The notes: a model not told the origin generated them from the letters alone. A stretch of DNA of 64,000 nucleotides from an uncultured Bacteroidales bacterium (GCA_946414805.1 CAMKPZ010000003.1:124001-188000), one strand, 5' to 3'; shown: positions 51,707 through 60,126, counted from the first letter of the stretch. Made by a program: numbers and translations.

Positions 51707-52606
51707 TCACTTTTCGGGACTTTGCATGTTTTTAGACCGGTACTCAAGCGGCGTTTGGAAGATGTACTTATGGAAAAGGCGGACAAAATAAGTGGTTGAT
51801 TCAAAATGCAGTTGGTCGGCTATCTCGTTGACAGAGAGCGTTGTATAACGTAGCAGACGGCACGCTTCCGCCATCAGTTGTTCCAGAATATAGACCTTAG
51901 CGGATTTCCCGAGCGAACGCTGGACAATCTTATTCAGGTAGTTTGGGGTGATACACAGCCTACCGGCATAATATGCTGTACTGTGTTCCTCCCGGAAATG
52001 GTCACGTACCAACGCCGTGAACTCATCCATATAGCGGCTTACCGGAATATCCTGCATACTGCGCTGGAGAACCGCTCGCTCAGCAGGTTCAACCGTCGGC
52101 ACGCGCGAGAGCAGCATCAGCGTCTCATAGAGCATCGCCCGAAGGATATGATGGTCTTTCTGCTCATAGTCGGTTATCTCTGCCCGCATCTCACGATAGA
52201 GCGTCAGCAAGCGTTGCAAGGTGGCCTCGTCTGCCTGCAAGAACGGCGAAGAACGGTCTGATTGCAGGTAGCCGAACTGGTCCAGGAAATGCGGATCGAT
52301 GAAGAATGACAGAAGAAACTCTTTCTCAAAAATCAGATTGAGAGCATCCATCTTGGGCTCCTCTCCGAACGTCCACACCTCGCCGGGAATAGAGCAGATG
52401 ACCGTTCCGCGACGGACACGGAGCGACTGCCCGTTGACCGAAACCTCGTCATCGCCTTCTAACACTAACGTGACGGAATAGAACGACTCGCTGAAGACAG
52501 GCGTCACACGCACACCGTCGCGTATCCGGTCATAGTCGATGACATCAATCAGCAGTTCCGCTCCGTACTTGAACCGCGAGAATTTATATACCGGTATGGA
52601 TTTCAT
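51707..52606 (-). CDS. AraC-family transcriptional regulator
   Basis: A 299-residue regulator with an N-terminal cupin-like sensor domain (EGDDEVSVNGQSLRVRRGTV) and a C-terminal double HTH (TAYYAGRLCITPNYLNKIVQ, LSVNEIADQLHFESTTYFVR). It lies directly upstream of the adenylation operon in the same orientation and has its own promoter, so it is the natural candidate to control that operon. The inducer is unknown. Confidence 0.87.
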   Translation of the reverse strand: MKSIPVYKFSRFKYGAELLIDVIDYDRIRDGVRVTPVFSESFYSVTLVLEGDDEVSVNGQSLRVRRGTVICSIPGEVWTFGEEPKMDALNLIFEKEFLLSFFIDPHFLDQFGYLQSDRSSPFLQADEATLQRLLTLYREMRAEITDYEQKDHHILRAMLYETLMLLSRVPTVEPAERAVLQRSMQDIPVSRYMDEFTALVRDHFREEHSTAYYAGRLCITPNYLNKIVQRSLGKSAKVYILEQLMAEACRLLRYTTLSVNEIADQLHFESTTYFVRLFHKYIFQTPLEYRSKNMQSPEK

Positions 52607-52653
52607 TTACCGTATTTCGCTTTTTCTAACTTGCACGAATTAAAATTAACTTA

Positions 52654-52684
52654 CAAAAGTACTTCTTTTTTCTGACATATGCAA
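52654..52684 (-). promoter_or_regulatory. AraC-gene promoter
   Basis: Minus-strand -33 TTGCATATGTC, 17-bp spacer, -7 TACTTTTG (52661-52654). The leader to 52606 is about 42 nt. Confidence 0.8.
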
Positions 52685-52832
52685 GTTTTTGAGGGTCTTG
52701 TTGACCAAAAGTGATGTTTTTTCTGAGATTTGGGGATTTTGCGCTGCTTTTTCTCTTAATCTTTTTTGCTTTTCCCCCGAAAGTTACTATTTGATGTGTT
52801 TTTCCAGCCAGCGGCAGAAGAAGTGCCCTGTA

Positions 52833-53621
52833 TTATTGTTTCTTGTAATACTTGCTGTGCTGGTATTGCCCGTGGGATTGCGTCTTGTTGTTGTAGTTGA
52901 TGGCGAATTTCGGGCAGCGGTGGAGGCAGCCGAGGCACAGGGCGCAACGCTCTGCCGTCCATACAGGGGTTTTGCCGAGTTTGTTGGTCTCGGTCTTTTC
53001 CGTTTCCTGCATCTCGATAGCCTGTACAGGACATTTCTTGGCGCATAGCCCGCAACCGATACACTTGCTTTTATCCACCCCGAAGAACTTGGTCTGGCGT
53101 TCGTATGTCAAGAGAGGGTCGGTCACCACGCGGAAGAAATACGGCATCCGGTCATGGCTCTTGTTGCCTTGCGCATGCTGCCGTATCATCGCAATCACTT
53201 CGTCTATCTGCGGCTCGGCGGCATCGACCTGCTGCTGCACTTTCGCGGGATCGGAGAGGTCGAACATCGGAGTCCAGTTGTCCGGCATCTTGACGGAGTA
53301 ACCGGCGTTCATCTTAATACCTTTGCGCTTCAGTTCATGGCGTGCATCCTCGCATACAAAGCCCTGCAGGAAACCGTAGGTGGCAACGGTGAAAACGTAG
53401 TTATTCAGAGCCAAACGGATGTTGGCTTTGCGGATGAATTCGCGCACCAGAACCGGCAGTTCGTTCCAGTTGGTAGGCGTGACGAAACCCAACGGCTCGC
53501 CGTCTGCGAGACGGATTTCAGTACCGGCGGTCTCGATGGACTGCGCTTGCGTGCCGAGAGCTCCGGCGATACGGGTTGCCACATGCTGACTGTTGCCCGT
53601 GGCAGAGAAATAATATATCAT
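52833..53621 (-). CDS. EFR1-family flavodoxin/ferredoxin
   Basis: A 262-residue redox protein with an N-terminal flavodoxin-like domain (IYYFSATGNSQHVATRI) and two 4Fe-4S ferredoxin motifs, CIGCGLCAKKCPVQ and CALCLGCLHRCPK. It carries electrons in anaerobic metabolism; partners are not evident. It follows the carbonic anhydrase gene by 16 bp and may be co-transcribed from the promoter at 54258-54288. Confidence 0.9.
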   Translation of the reverse strand: MIYYFSATGNSQHVATRIAGALGTQAQSIETAGTEIRLADGEPLGFVTPTNWNELPVLVREFIRKANIRLALNNYVFTVATYGFLQGFVCEDARHELKRKGIKMNAGYSVKMPDNWTPMFDLSDPAKVQQQVDAAEPQIDEVIAMIRQHAQGNKSHDRMPYFFRVVTDPLLTYERQTKFFGVDKSKCIGCGLCAKKCPVQAIEMQETEKTETNKLGKTPVWTAERCALCLGCLHRCPKFAINYNNKTQSHGQYQHSKYYKKQ

Positions 53622-53637
53622 GGTTGTTTATTTATAT

Positions 53638-54207
53638 TTATTTGATTTCCTCCAATGCGCCGGTGACGGAGTCGATGATGAACCCGCGGACGGTGACATC
53701 TTTCGGGATGAGCGGGTGCGTCTGAATGGTCTTGACGGTCTTGCGGACGGAGGTCTCCGTGTCGCGGAATCCTTCGAGCCAATGGTTGAGGTCGATGCCG
53801 CATTCGCGGATGACATTGAGCGTCTCATCCTTGATACCGCGCGCTTTCATCACGTGGTGGAAATGGCTGTAGCTCATGTGACACGCGCCGCACTGGGAAT
53901 GTGCCACCACCATAATCTCCTCTACGCCCAATTCATAAATTGCCACTATGAGGCTGCGCATAGCCGAGTCAAAGGGCGTGATGATCAGTCCGCCTGCGTT
54001 CTTAATAATCTTGGCGTCGCCGTTCTTCAAACCCAATGCCGCCGGAAGCAACTCCGTCAGACGTGTGTCCATACATGTCAGCACCGCCAGTTTCTTGTCG
54101 GGGTACTTGTCGGTCAGATACCGTTCGTAGTCTTTCCGCTCCACAAACGAGCGGTTGTAATCCATAATCTGGTCTATCATAGTTTGTATTTTATTTTGAT
54201 AAGTCAT
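53638..54207 (-). CDS. Beta-class carbonic anhydrase
   Basis: Interconverts CO2 and bicarbonate. At 189 residues from the ATG at 54207 it has the zinc ligands CMDTRL (Cys and catalytic Asp-Arg pair) and HSQCGAC (His and Cys). The N-terminal codons and the promoter of this gene have been duplicated in front of the DMT transporter at 57072-57167. Confidence 0.93.
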   Translation of the reverse strand: MTYQNKIQTMIDQIMDYNRSFVERKDYERYLTDKYPDKKLAVLTCMDTRLTELLPAALGLKNGDAKIIKNAGGLIITPFDSAMRSLIVAIYELGVEEIMVVAHSQCGACHMSYSHFHHVMKARGIKDETLNVIRECGIDLNHWLEGFRDTETSVRKTVKTIQTHPLIPKDVTVRGFIIDSVTGALEEIK

Positions 54208-54288
54208 GCTTATTGAGGGCTGCAAGACAATCTCGGCGACTCCTTCCAAAGCGAGTGCAAAGGTACTACTTTTTTGCGAGATATGCAA
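54193..54288 (-). repeat. Promoter-leader cassette, copy 1
   Basis: A 96-bp segment containing the promoter, 5' leader and first five codons of the carbonic anhydrase gene. It is repeated with only three differences at 57072-57167. Confidence 0.95.
54258..54288 (-). promoter_or_regulatory. Carbonic anhydrase promoter
   Basis: Minus-strand -33 TTGCATATCTC, 17-bp spacer, -7 TACCTTTGCA (54265-54258). Leader about 47 nt. Confidence 0.85.
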
Positions 54289-54743
54289 GGGGAAAGGCTA
54301 TTTTCTTAAATTTGCCGGTTACCCCTGGAGAAAGAAAAAAGAAAAAGAAAAGAACCTGCGTGGAGACGCCGCTAAAGCGGCATGGCGGTCGGTCGGACTA
54401 ATTTTTTTAAGAAGATTTTTAGGATGTCCTTCGGACTTTGTTAGGTCGTTCTCGGGACATGGTCCCGTGATGGTCATGTGCTTCCCCCGTCATGGTTGTT
54501 GAAATAATTAAACAAAAACGCGAATACCTGAATGCTATCTGTTAATCGAGGCCGTAGGAAATGCCCAAAACAGTCAGATAAGCAATGCAGCTACTCGCGC
54601 CATGTATAATATACCCCAACATGCCCAATGGACTTGCAACAAGCGTCAGTAAACGCTTTTAATCAATATGTTATCGCGCGTCGCTACGCGCGTTTCTCCG
54701 GTTTAGCGTCTTGGAGAGGACGATGTATTTTATTTTACTTGTT
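54289..54743. other. Intergenic region with hairpins and a decayed-frame trace
   Basis: A 455-bp stretch. Hairpins: GCCGCT/AGCGGC near 54370, CGGGAC/GTCCCG near 54455, AAGCGT/ACGCTT near 54645 and a perfect CGCGCGT/ACGCGCG (54675-54692). On the minus strand 54658-54542 is open and reads as a hydrophobic tail (VASPLGMLGYIIHGASSC), perhaps the end of a lost membrane-protein gene. No promoter or intact gene is seen. Confidence 0.5.
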
Positions 54744-55886
54744 TTAATTACGCTCAGAGGCGTTACGCTGCGAAGCGTAATTGTAGATGTATTGTTTATA
54801 GAACGGGTCACAGAAAGCGTATGTGGCTTCGTTTCTATCAATAATTCCTTCGTCCAGAAGAACGGCTACTGCCTTTTGTAGCGACGAGGCACCGACAAGC
54901 CTATAGCGCCGGATGTAGTCTCCTGAATAGATATTATCTCCCGACTGCGTCAGAGCTATCAACAAGCGTTTTTGTAATACCGACAAGCGGTCAGTACGTT
55001 CAAAATAGTAGTCGCTTTTCAGCTCCACCACCCGCAAGAAGCAGTTGTCGATAATATCTTTGGTGACATCGTGTAACTCTCCAACCATATATTGCCATAT
55101 TTCGGCGGATAAGAGCTGGATATAGTAAGGTATGTTTTCCACCCGTGCAATCAGGTAGCGGCATAAATCCTCAGAGATCCGGATGCCGGATGTGGCCAAA
55201 CGAGAGGTGATAAAATCAATGGTCTCACGTTCCGGAAGAGTGGAGATCTGCAACGTAATTGCCGAATTATAGAAAGGCCTGTTCTTGTCCATAAACATAT
55301 CTTGAATGATATGTGTCTTACTACCCAAGAAAAGATAGTTTGCGTGGTGTTGGAGTTGAATTTTGCTGCGCATGAGGGCTTCCAACCCGAATTTAGACAA
55401 CTTGCGGATCTCCTGAAATTCATCCATTACAACTACTATCCGCCGCCCGTCTTGTGCCATTTTTTCGGGCAAGTTCAGGATGTCCGCAATCGTAGCAGGG
55501 CTGACTTTCGTTTCTGCAAACTCTATGCCGAACTCGGGCTTCCCGAATTCATCAAATGTCATCTTGGGGCGGATGTTTTTGAGCGCAGATACCATTTGGA
55601 TAAACCGCTCAAAACTTGTTTGTTTGCGGTATAAGGCTTGTAAATATAATTCGGCGAACGATTCCAACGAATACACCGGCATCAAATCCAGATAGACACA
55701 ACTGATACCGGATTGCTCCAATTGTTGCATTGCGCGGAAGACGAGTGAGGTCTTTCCATACCTCCTCGGAGCGAACAACACCATATTATTTCCTCCTTGC
55801 AAGGTATCTACGATGCGTTTGGTCTCCTCTTTCCGGTCGTAGAAATTATCCCCTTCGGCTATGGAAATATAGTTAAATGGATTCAT
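54744..55886 (-). CDS. AAA-type ATPase (Bacteroidales ATPase_2 family)
   Basis: A 380-residue ATP-binding protein with Walker A FAPRRYGKTSLV, Walker B IVVVMDEFQEI and a C-terminal winged-helix-like region (KRLLIALTQSGDNIYSG). The opening MNPFNYISIAEGDNFYDRKE is typical of a large, often duplicated Bacteroidales family of unknown role, thought to be mobile or regulatory. It has its own promoter and no tight neighbours. Confidence 0.85.
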   Translation of the reverse strand: MNPFNYISIAEGDNFYDRKEETKRIVDTLQGGNNMVLFAPRRYGKTSLVFRAMQQLEQSGISCVYLDLMPVYSLESFAELYLQALYRKQTSFERFIQMVSALKNIRPKMTFDEFGKPEFGIEFAETKVSPATIADILNLPEKMAQDGRRIVVVMDEFQEIRKLSKFGLEALMRSKIQLQHHANYLFLGSKTHIIQDMFMDKNRPFYNSAITLQISTLPERETIDFITSRLATSGIRISEDLCRYLIARVENIPYYIQLLSAEIWQYMVGELHDVTKDIIDNCFLRVVELKSDYYFERTDRLSVLQKRLLIALTQSGDNIYSGDYIRRYRLVGASSLQKAVAVLLDEGIIDRNEATYAFCDPFYKQYIYNYASQRNASERN

Positions 55887-55926
55887 ATAATACGCTTTAT
55901 TCGTTACACTTTTTCAATTACGCCTG

Positions 55927-55957
55927 CAAAGGTACTGCTTTTTTTTGACATGTGCAA
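55927..55957 (-). promoter_or_regulatory. Promoter of the 54744 ATPase gene
   Basis: Minus-strand -33 TTGCACATGTC, 17-bp spacer, -7 TACCTTTGCA (55934-55927). Confidence 0.8.
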
Positions 55958-55995
55958 GGGTTTGGGGCTATTTAGGCGATTTTTTGTTGTCAGAT

Positions 55996-56109
55996 TTAAT
56001 GTCCGCGAACAAACTGCCCTTCGGGCTGATACTCCAGGAAGCAACTGTCATCCCGCTGCTCCTCATCCATCGCTTGCTGCTCTTGGGCTATGTATTCGTC
56101 GTAGGTCAT
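55996..56109 (-). CDS. Possible 37-residue acidic protein
   Basis: A short frame MTYDEYIAQEQQAMDEEQRD continuing to VRGH, 23 bp downstream of the DMT transporter stop. The composition (Glu/Asp/Gln-rich) looks protein-like and it could be co-transcribed with the transporter. No ribosome-binding site or homologue is recognised. Confidence 0.4.
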   Translation of the reverse strand: MTYDEYIAQEQQAMDEEQRDDSCFLEYQPEGQFVRGH

Positions 56110-56132
56110 ATGAGTTCCGGATGATCTTATTT

Positions 56133-57017
56133 TTACTTTTCGCTGAGGATCATGAACAGGACGGCGGCAATGCAGATGACGATGCCGGCGAGGATGTTGA
56201 CCGTCAGCGGTTCGCCAAAGACCAGCGTGCCGACCAAGATTGCCGTTACGGGTTCGAAAGCGCCCAAGACGGATGTTTTCGTAGGTCCGATAAGGCGTGT
56301 GGAAAGGGCTACCGTCAGCATGGCTATCATAGTCGGGAAGATTGCCAAGCCGATGAGATTCAGCACGTCCGAAGTGGTGTCAATGCCTTGCAGCACCGGC
56401 GTTCCGTCAACAAGCAGGTACGCCAGAAAAGCGATGGCACCTACCACCAGACCATAGAACGTGAGCATGTGTTCGGAGATATGTTTGATACGCTGCGAAC
56501 GGTTGACAATCACCAGATAAACGGCGTAACTCAAAGCGGACATTGCCGCGAGAACAATACCGAGCCAGTGAATCTCTGTTCCGGCGGCGGGCCAGCTGAG
56601 CAAGACCACTCCCGCAACCGTGGCGGCTATAGACAGCCATACCTGCCATTTGGGATAGACATGCAGCCCGACCATGATAAGCGCCACAAAGACCGGATAC
56701 AGATAAACGAAAGTCGTTGCCAGCCCCGAAGGAATGAACCGGTACGACTCGAAGAGAAAGACACTGCTGGCGGCGAACAGACAGCCGAGGACGACCAGCA
56801 GGAGCATTTCCCTTCCGTTGACGCGGAAAGACTCATGCCGGAACGCCATCCAGAGACCTAAGATCACCGCCGAGATGGCATAACGGAAGAACAGGAGCGA
56901 CAACACCGGCACGCCGCCGTCCAAGAGCGGTTTGCCGAACAGCGGATTCAGTCCGTACGAGACACCCGCCGCCACTCCGGCTGCAAAGCCGAGAACTGTT
57001 TTCTGTTTTTGAGTCAT
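56133..57017 (-). CDS. DMT-family (EamA) transporter
   Basis: A 294-residue inner-membrane protein with about ten helices in two EamA halves (GVSYGLNPLFGKPLL; later SALSYAVYLVIVNRS and GAFEPVTAILVGTLVFGEPL). It probably exports or imports a small metabolite. Transcription comes from a copied promoter of the carbonic anhydrase gene (57137-57167); the leader, about 115 nt, keeps that gene's first codons with the ATG changed to ACG. Confidence 0.88.
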   Translation of the reverse strand: MTQKQKTVLGFAAGVAAGVSYGLNPLFGKPLLDGGVPVLSLLFFRYAISAVILGLWMAFRHESFRVNGREMLLLVVLGCLFAASSVFLFESYRFIPSGLATTFVYLYPVFVALIMVGLHVYPKWQVWLSIAATVAGVVLLSWPAAGTEIHWLGIVLAAMSALSYAVYLVIVNRSQRIKHISEHMLTFYGLVVGAIAFLAYLLVDGTPVLQGIDTTSDVLNLIGLAIFPTMIAMLTVALSTRLIGPTKTSVLGAFEPVTAILVGTLVFGEPLTVNILAGIVICIAAVLFMILSEK

Positions 57018-57071
57018 ATCAACGGTTGCGCGATATTGTCAAATTCATCAATGGGAATGGGTCGGAATTCC

Positions 57072-57167
57072 ATTTTGATAAGTCGTGCTTATGGAGGGCT
57101 GCAAGACAATCTCGGCGACTCCTTCCAAAGCGAGTGCAAAGGTACTACTTTCTTGCGAGATATGCAA
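57072..57167 (-). repeat. Promoter-leader cassette, copy 2
   Basis: 93 of 96 bases equal those at 54193-54288. One of the three differences converts the carbonic anhydrase start codon (CAT on the plus strand) to CGT, so translation cannot begin there. Confidence 0.95.
57137..57167 (-). promoter_or_regulatory. DMT transporter promoter
   Basis: Minus-strand -33 TTGCATATCTC, 17-bp spacer, -7 TACCTTTGCA (57144-57137). Confidence 0.85.
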
Positions 57168-57182
57168 ATTTTTCGGACAAAA

Positions 57183-57216
57183 AAAGCGACTCACGGGGAT
57201 GTGAGTCGCTTTGCAG
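57183..57216. terminator. Terminator hairpin, copy 1 (left of the AAA gene)
   Basis: AAAGCGACTCAC and GTGAGTCGCTTT pair over 12 bp, loop GGGGAT, then GCAG. On the minus strand a run of seven T follows. The same hairpin recurs at 58694-58727. Confidence 0.85.
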
Positions 57217-57252
57217 GAAATAGATCTTGATTTTGCCATGAAATATACGTAG

Positions 57253-57328
57253 AATAATGCATTTAAATATTTATAGAGTTGTAAAATAATGCATTTTATG
57301 CGCTTGTTTTTCGTGAAATAATGCATTT
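57253..57328. repeat. Three AATAATGCATTT sites spaced exactly 32 bp
   Basis: The 12-mer occurs at 57253-57264, 57285-57296 and 57317-57328. Each has the palindromic core ATGCAT. The spacing equals about three helical turns, so the sites face the same side of DNA, upstream of the promoter at 57355. Confidence 0.92.
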
Positions 57329-57354
57329 AAAGAATAAAAAAGTGCTGTCAACTA

Positions 57355-57385
57355 TTGCATAATTGCCAAAAAAGCAGTACCTTTG
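57355..57385 (+). promoter_or_regulatory. Promoter of the AAA/DUF4143 gene
   Basis: -33 TTGCATAATTGCC, 17-bp spacer, -7 TACCTTTGCA (57378-57385). Leader to 57427 about 36 nt. Confidence 0.85.
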
Positions 57386-57426
57386 CAGCAGTTTTTAATA
57401 TAAAATAAGTTTTACAAAACAAAAAT

Positions 57427-58692
57427 ATGATAGATGCCAGAACATTGGAGGCAATTCTCTCTGACCAGAAAACAGAGTTGGAAGCACGCCAGCAAGAGAC
57501 ATTGTGCCATCGTCCGGAAGAATCGCTTGTGGAAATCAACAGCCCGCAAGCGCAAGTAGTGATCGGTGTGCGGCGTAGCGGAAAATCGACCATGTGCTAT
57601 CAAGCGTTAATGCAAAGAGGCGTACATTTCGCTTACGTGGATTTTGACGATGAACGCCTGAATGGCATGAAAGCCGAGCAGTTAAACGATGTTCTGGAAG
57701 TGCTCTATAAGATATATGGAGACTTTCAATATCTGTTCATGGACGAGATACAAGATATAGATGGATGGCATCTGTTTGTCAACCGATTGCTGCGTCAGCA
57801 TATGCATGTCATCATAACCGGTTCCAATGCCAAACTGTTGAGCGGTGAACTGGCAACGCATCTAACCGGACGTAACAAAGAGATTGCCCTTTATCCTTTC
57901 TCGTTCCAAGAGTTCTGTGAAATGAAAGGCGTTGATACTAAAAGTGTCGCTACGAAAGCAACGGCTTTCCGTAGAGCTGCTTTTGATGAATACATGCAAC
58001 AAGGCGGTTTTCCTGAGTTGCTGGTCATTGAAGACAGGCGGCACTATATCAACACACTGGTTGATAACATCCTCAAACGCGATATTGAGCAACGCTATAA
58101 AATAGTTTATAAGGCGGCTTTTGAACAAATGGCACACCATCTGCTCAATATTTCTCCGTCTATAGTCGCGACACAGGAGTTGACCGACTTGTTTCATTTC
58201 AAATCATTGCATACCACTAAAAACTATATTGACTACCTCAAACAAGCCTATTTGTTAATCGGTGTATCGAAATATGCCGCTAAGAGCAAGTTGCGGATCG
58301 TGCAAGAAAAACTATACGCAGTCGATGTGGCAATGATGAATATGCGGGAAAATGCCTTTTCCGCCGAAAACTTAGGTTGGCGGTTGGAGACCATCGTGCT
58401 CATCCAACTACTCCGCAAATGCAAACTGAACGGTTGGGATATATGCTATTACAAAGACCGCGGAAGCGAGTGTGATTTTCTGATTTGCAAAGGAAATCAA
58501 GTGCAGCAATGCATACAAGTGTCTTATGACATCTCCGCAGAGAAAACGCGCAAGCGGGAACTGAAAGGACTGAAAACTGCGGCACAGATAACAGGCTGCA
58601 AGAACCTGCTTTTACTTACCGACCACGAATATGAGGATACCACATTTGAAGGTTTCGATATCCAAATCCGCCCTGTTCACGAGTGGCAGTAA
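57427..58692 (+). CDS. ATP-binding protein with AAA and DUF4143 domains
   Basis: A 421-residue protein: Walker A GVRRSGKSTMC (about residues 42-52), Walker B FQYLFMDEIQDI, sensor region ITGSNAKLLSGE, then a C-terminal DUF4143 domain (RGSECDFLICKGNQVQQCIQ) of the PD-(D/E)xK nuclease-like fold. The family is extremely common in gut Bacteroidales and moves often; its role is not known. It is divergent from its neighbours, has three phased upstream sites and is flanked by two copies of one terminator hairpin, which suggests insertion as a cassette. Confidence 0.9.
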   Translation: MIDARTLEAILSDQKTELEARQQETLCHRPEESLVEINSPQAQVVIGVRRSGKSTMCYQALMQRGVHFAYVDFDDERLNGMKAEQLNDVLEVLYKIYGDFQYLFMDEIQDIDGWHLFVNRLLRQHMHVIITGSNAKLLSGELATHLTGRNKEIALYPFSFQEFCEMKGVDTKSVATKATAFRRAAFDEYMQQGGFPELLVIEDRRHYINTLVDNILKRDIEQRYKIVYKAAFEQMAHHLLNISPSIVATQELTDLFHFKSLHTTKNYIDYLKQAYLLIGVSKYAAKSKLRIVQEKLYAVDVAMMNMRENAFSAENLGWRLETIVLIQLLRKCKLNGWDICYYKDRGSECDFLICKGNQVQQCIQVSYDISAEKTRKRELKGLKTAAQITGCKNLLLLTDHEYEDTTFEGFDIQIRPVHEWQ

Positions 58693-58693
58693 T

Positions 58694-58727
58694 AAAGCGA
58701 CTCACATTGCTGTGAGTCGCTTTGCAG
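58694..58727. terminator. Terminator hairpin, copy 2 (right of the AAA gene)
   Basis: Same 12-bp stem as 57183-57216, loop ATTGCT, followed by GCAG. It begins two bases after the AAA gene stop and also lies 16 bp after the stop of the convergent 128-residue gene. Confidence 0.85.
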
Positions 58728-58743
58728 AAAGGAAGTTCGGAGT

Positions 58744-59130
58744 CTATAGTTTGAAGACCCGGGCGGCTTGTTGCGCCGCTTCGCCTTGGAGGAAATAGGT
58801 CTTGCTTACCGGGCGGTAGTCAATCTGCTCATAGAGATACAGACGCAGAGAGACAAACTGCTTGTCGGCAGAGACATGACCTTTGACCAGTACGTTGCCG
58901 TTGACCGCCTCTTCATATGCCGGGAGTTTAGCCAAACGCTGCTCAAATTTGCTGTCCTCCAGCGAGAACAGTTCTCTCATTTCGTCGCGTACGATGTGGC
59001 TGTAATAACGGCTGTAGTCGGAAATCCGGCTGTTGGTCGGAGTATATACCAAGTGGTGAAAGAGACCGAAGAACGAGCTTTTGCGAGTTATGTATGATTG
59101 CTCAATCAATGTTTTATTTTCAGTTTCCAT
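58744..59130 (-). CDS. Hypothetical 128-residue protein
   Basis: I do not recognise a family. The protein is soluble with no signal, Tyr- and Arg-rich (YTPTNSRISDYSRYYSH), and has a central VNGNVLVKGHVSADKQFVSL strand-like part. It follows the Ca2+/Na+ antiporter gene by about 48 bp across a repeat and is probably its co-transcribed partner. The first residues METENKT begin next to that repeat. Confidence 0.6.
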   Translation of the reverse strand: METENKTLIEQSYITRKSSFFGLFHHLVYTPTNSRISDYSRYYSHIVRDEMRELFSLEDSKFEQRLAKLPAYEEAVNGNVLVKGHVSADKQFVSLRLYLYEQIDYRPVSKTYFLQGEAAQQAARVFKL

Positions 59131-59136
59131 AAAGAT

Positions 59137-59180
59137 ATTTTCTTATTTACTCATTTATTCATTTTCTTATTTACTCATTT
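59137..59180. repeat. 20-bp direct repeat ATTTTCTTATTTACTCATTT
   Basis: Copies at 59137-59156 and 59161-59180. On the minus strand it reads AAATGAGTAAATAAGAAAAT, the same family as 28505-28559. Confidence 0.9.
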
Positions 59181-60126
59181 ACAGATTCATTAGTCTATAT
59201 GTCAAGTATGCCGCATAGACGGTTAATAACAGGGCACCATGCCAACGTTTGAGTTGGTGTTGGCGGTTGGAGATGACTCCCAACCAGACTAACACCGCTC
59301 CCAGCGTAGCCATAATGCCGTCCAAGATGATTCCTTCGTAGGCAGGAAGCGGCCGCAGCAGCGCGGATGTGCCCAAGATAAAGAACACATTGAATGACAC
59401 ACTGCCTACGATATTTCCCAATGCCAGGTCGCAGTTGTGTTTGGTGGCGGCGACAACCGAAGTAGCCAGTTCGGGCAGGGATGTTCCGAGTGCTACGATG
59501 GTCAGACCGATAATCGCGTCCGGAACTCCTAATTCGGTAGCCACGCGGACAGAACCGCGGACGATCATCTCGCCGCCGAGTATCAAGCCTGCAAGTCCCA
59601 AGACGATGTAAACAAGGGCTTTGGCAAGCGGCATGGGCTTAATATCTTCGGCGGTATCCGGTTCGGCTTTCGCCGTCTTGACACTATGCGCCATGAAGAG
59701 GCAGAAGATCAGCAGCAGGATGACTCCGCTCACGCGGGACATTCCCGGCATGGTCTCGAAAGGCAGCGTAACGAGTACGGCGACGAGTACCACAATGCCT
59801 GCAAGGATATTCATCGGGATGTCGAAAACACGCGCGGAGCGGGCAGAGGCGATCGGGTACACCAGCGCAGTCAGACCGAGGATGACGAAGATATTGATGA
59901 TATTACTACCTACAATATTGGTCAGGGCGAGGTCTGTCTGCCCCTCTGCCACCGAGAGCATGTTGACCACAAACTCCGGCATGGATGTGCCGAAAGCCAC
60001 GACGGTCATGCCGATGACGAGGTTGCTGATGCCGAAGCGTTTCGCCAAACCCGAGGCGCCGTCCACCAGCCCTTCTGCTCCCAGCAAAAGGAATATAAAT
60101 CCCAATACGATAACCAAGGCTGTCAT
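59179..60126 (-). CDS. Calcium/sodium antiporter (CaCA family)
   Basis: A 315-residue membrane exchanger with two inverted halves bearing the alpha-repeats VAFGTSMPEFVVNML and VALGTSLPELATSV, each followed by NIVGSN or NIVGSV. It exports Ca2+ in exchange for Na+ (or acts similarly with K+). The start overlaps the stop of a 36-residue membrane protein as ATGA. Confidence 0.93.
   Translation of the reverse strand: MTALVIVLGFIFLLLGAEGLVDGASGLAKRFGISNLVIGMTVVAFGTSMPEFVVNMLSVAEGQTDLALTNIVGSNIINIFVILGLTALVYPIASARSARVFDIPMNILAGIVVLVAVLVTLPFETMPGMSRVSGVILLLIFCLFMAHSVKTAKAEPDTAEDIKPMPLAKALVYIVLGLAGLILGGEMIVRGSVRVATELGVPDAIIGLTIVALGTSLPELATSVVAATKHNCDLALGNIVGSVSFNVFFILGTSALLRPLPAYEGIILDGIMATLGAVLVWLGVISNRQHQLKRWHGALLLTVYAAYLTYRLMNL

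Noticed and set aside
54542..54658. A small membrane-protein gene in the intergenic region
   Set aside because: The open stretch is preceded by a stop, lacks a good start and promoter, and is short. It is recorded only as a possible trace of a lost gene.
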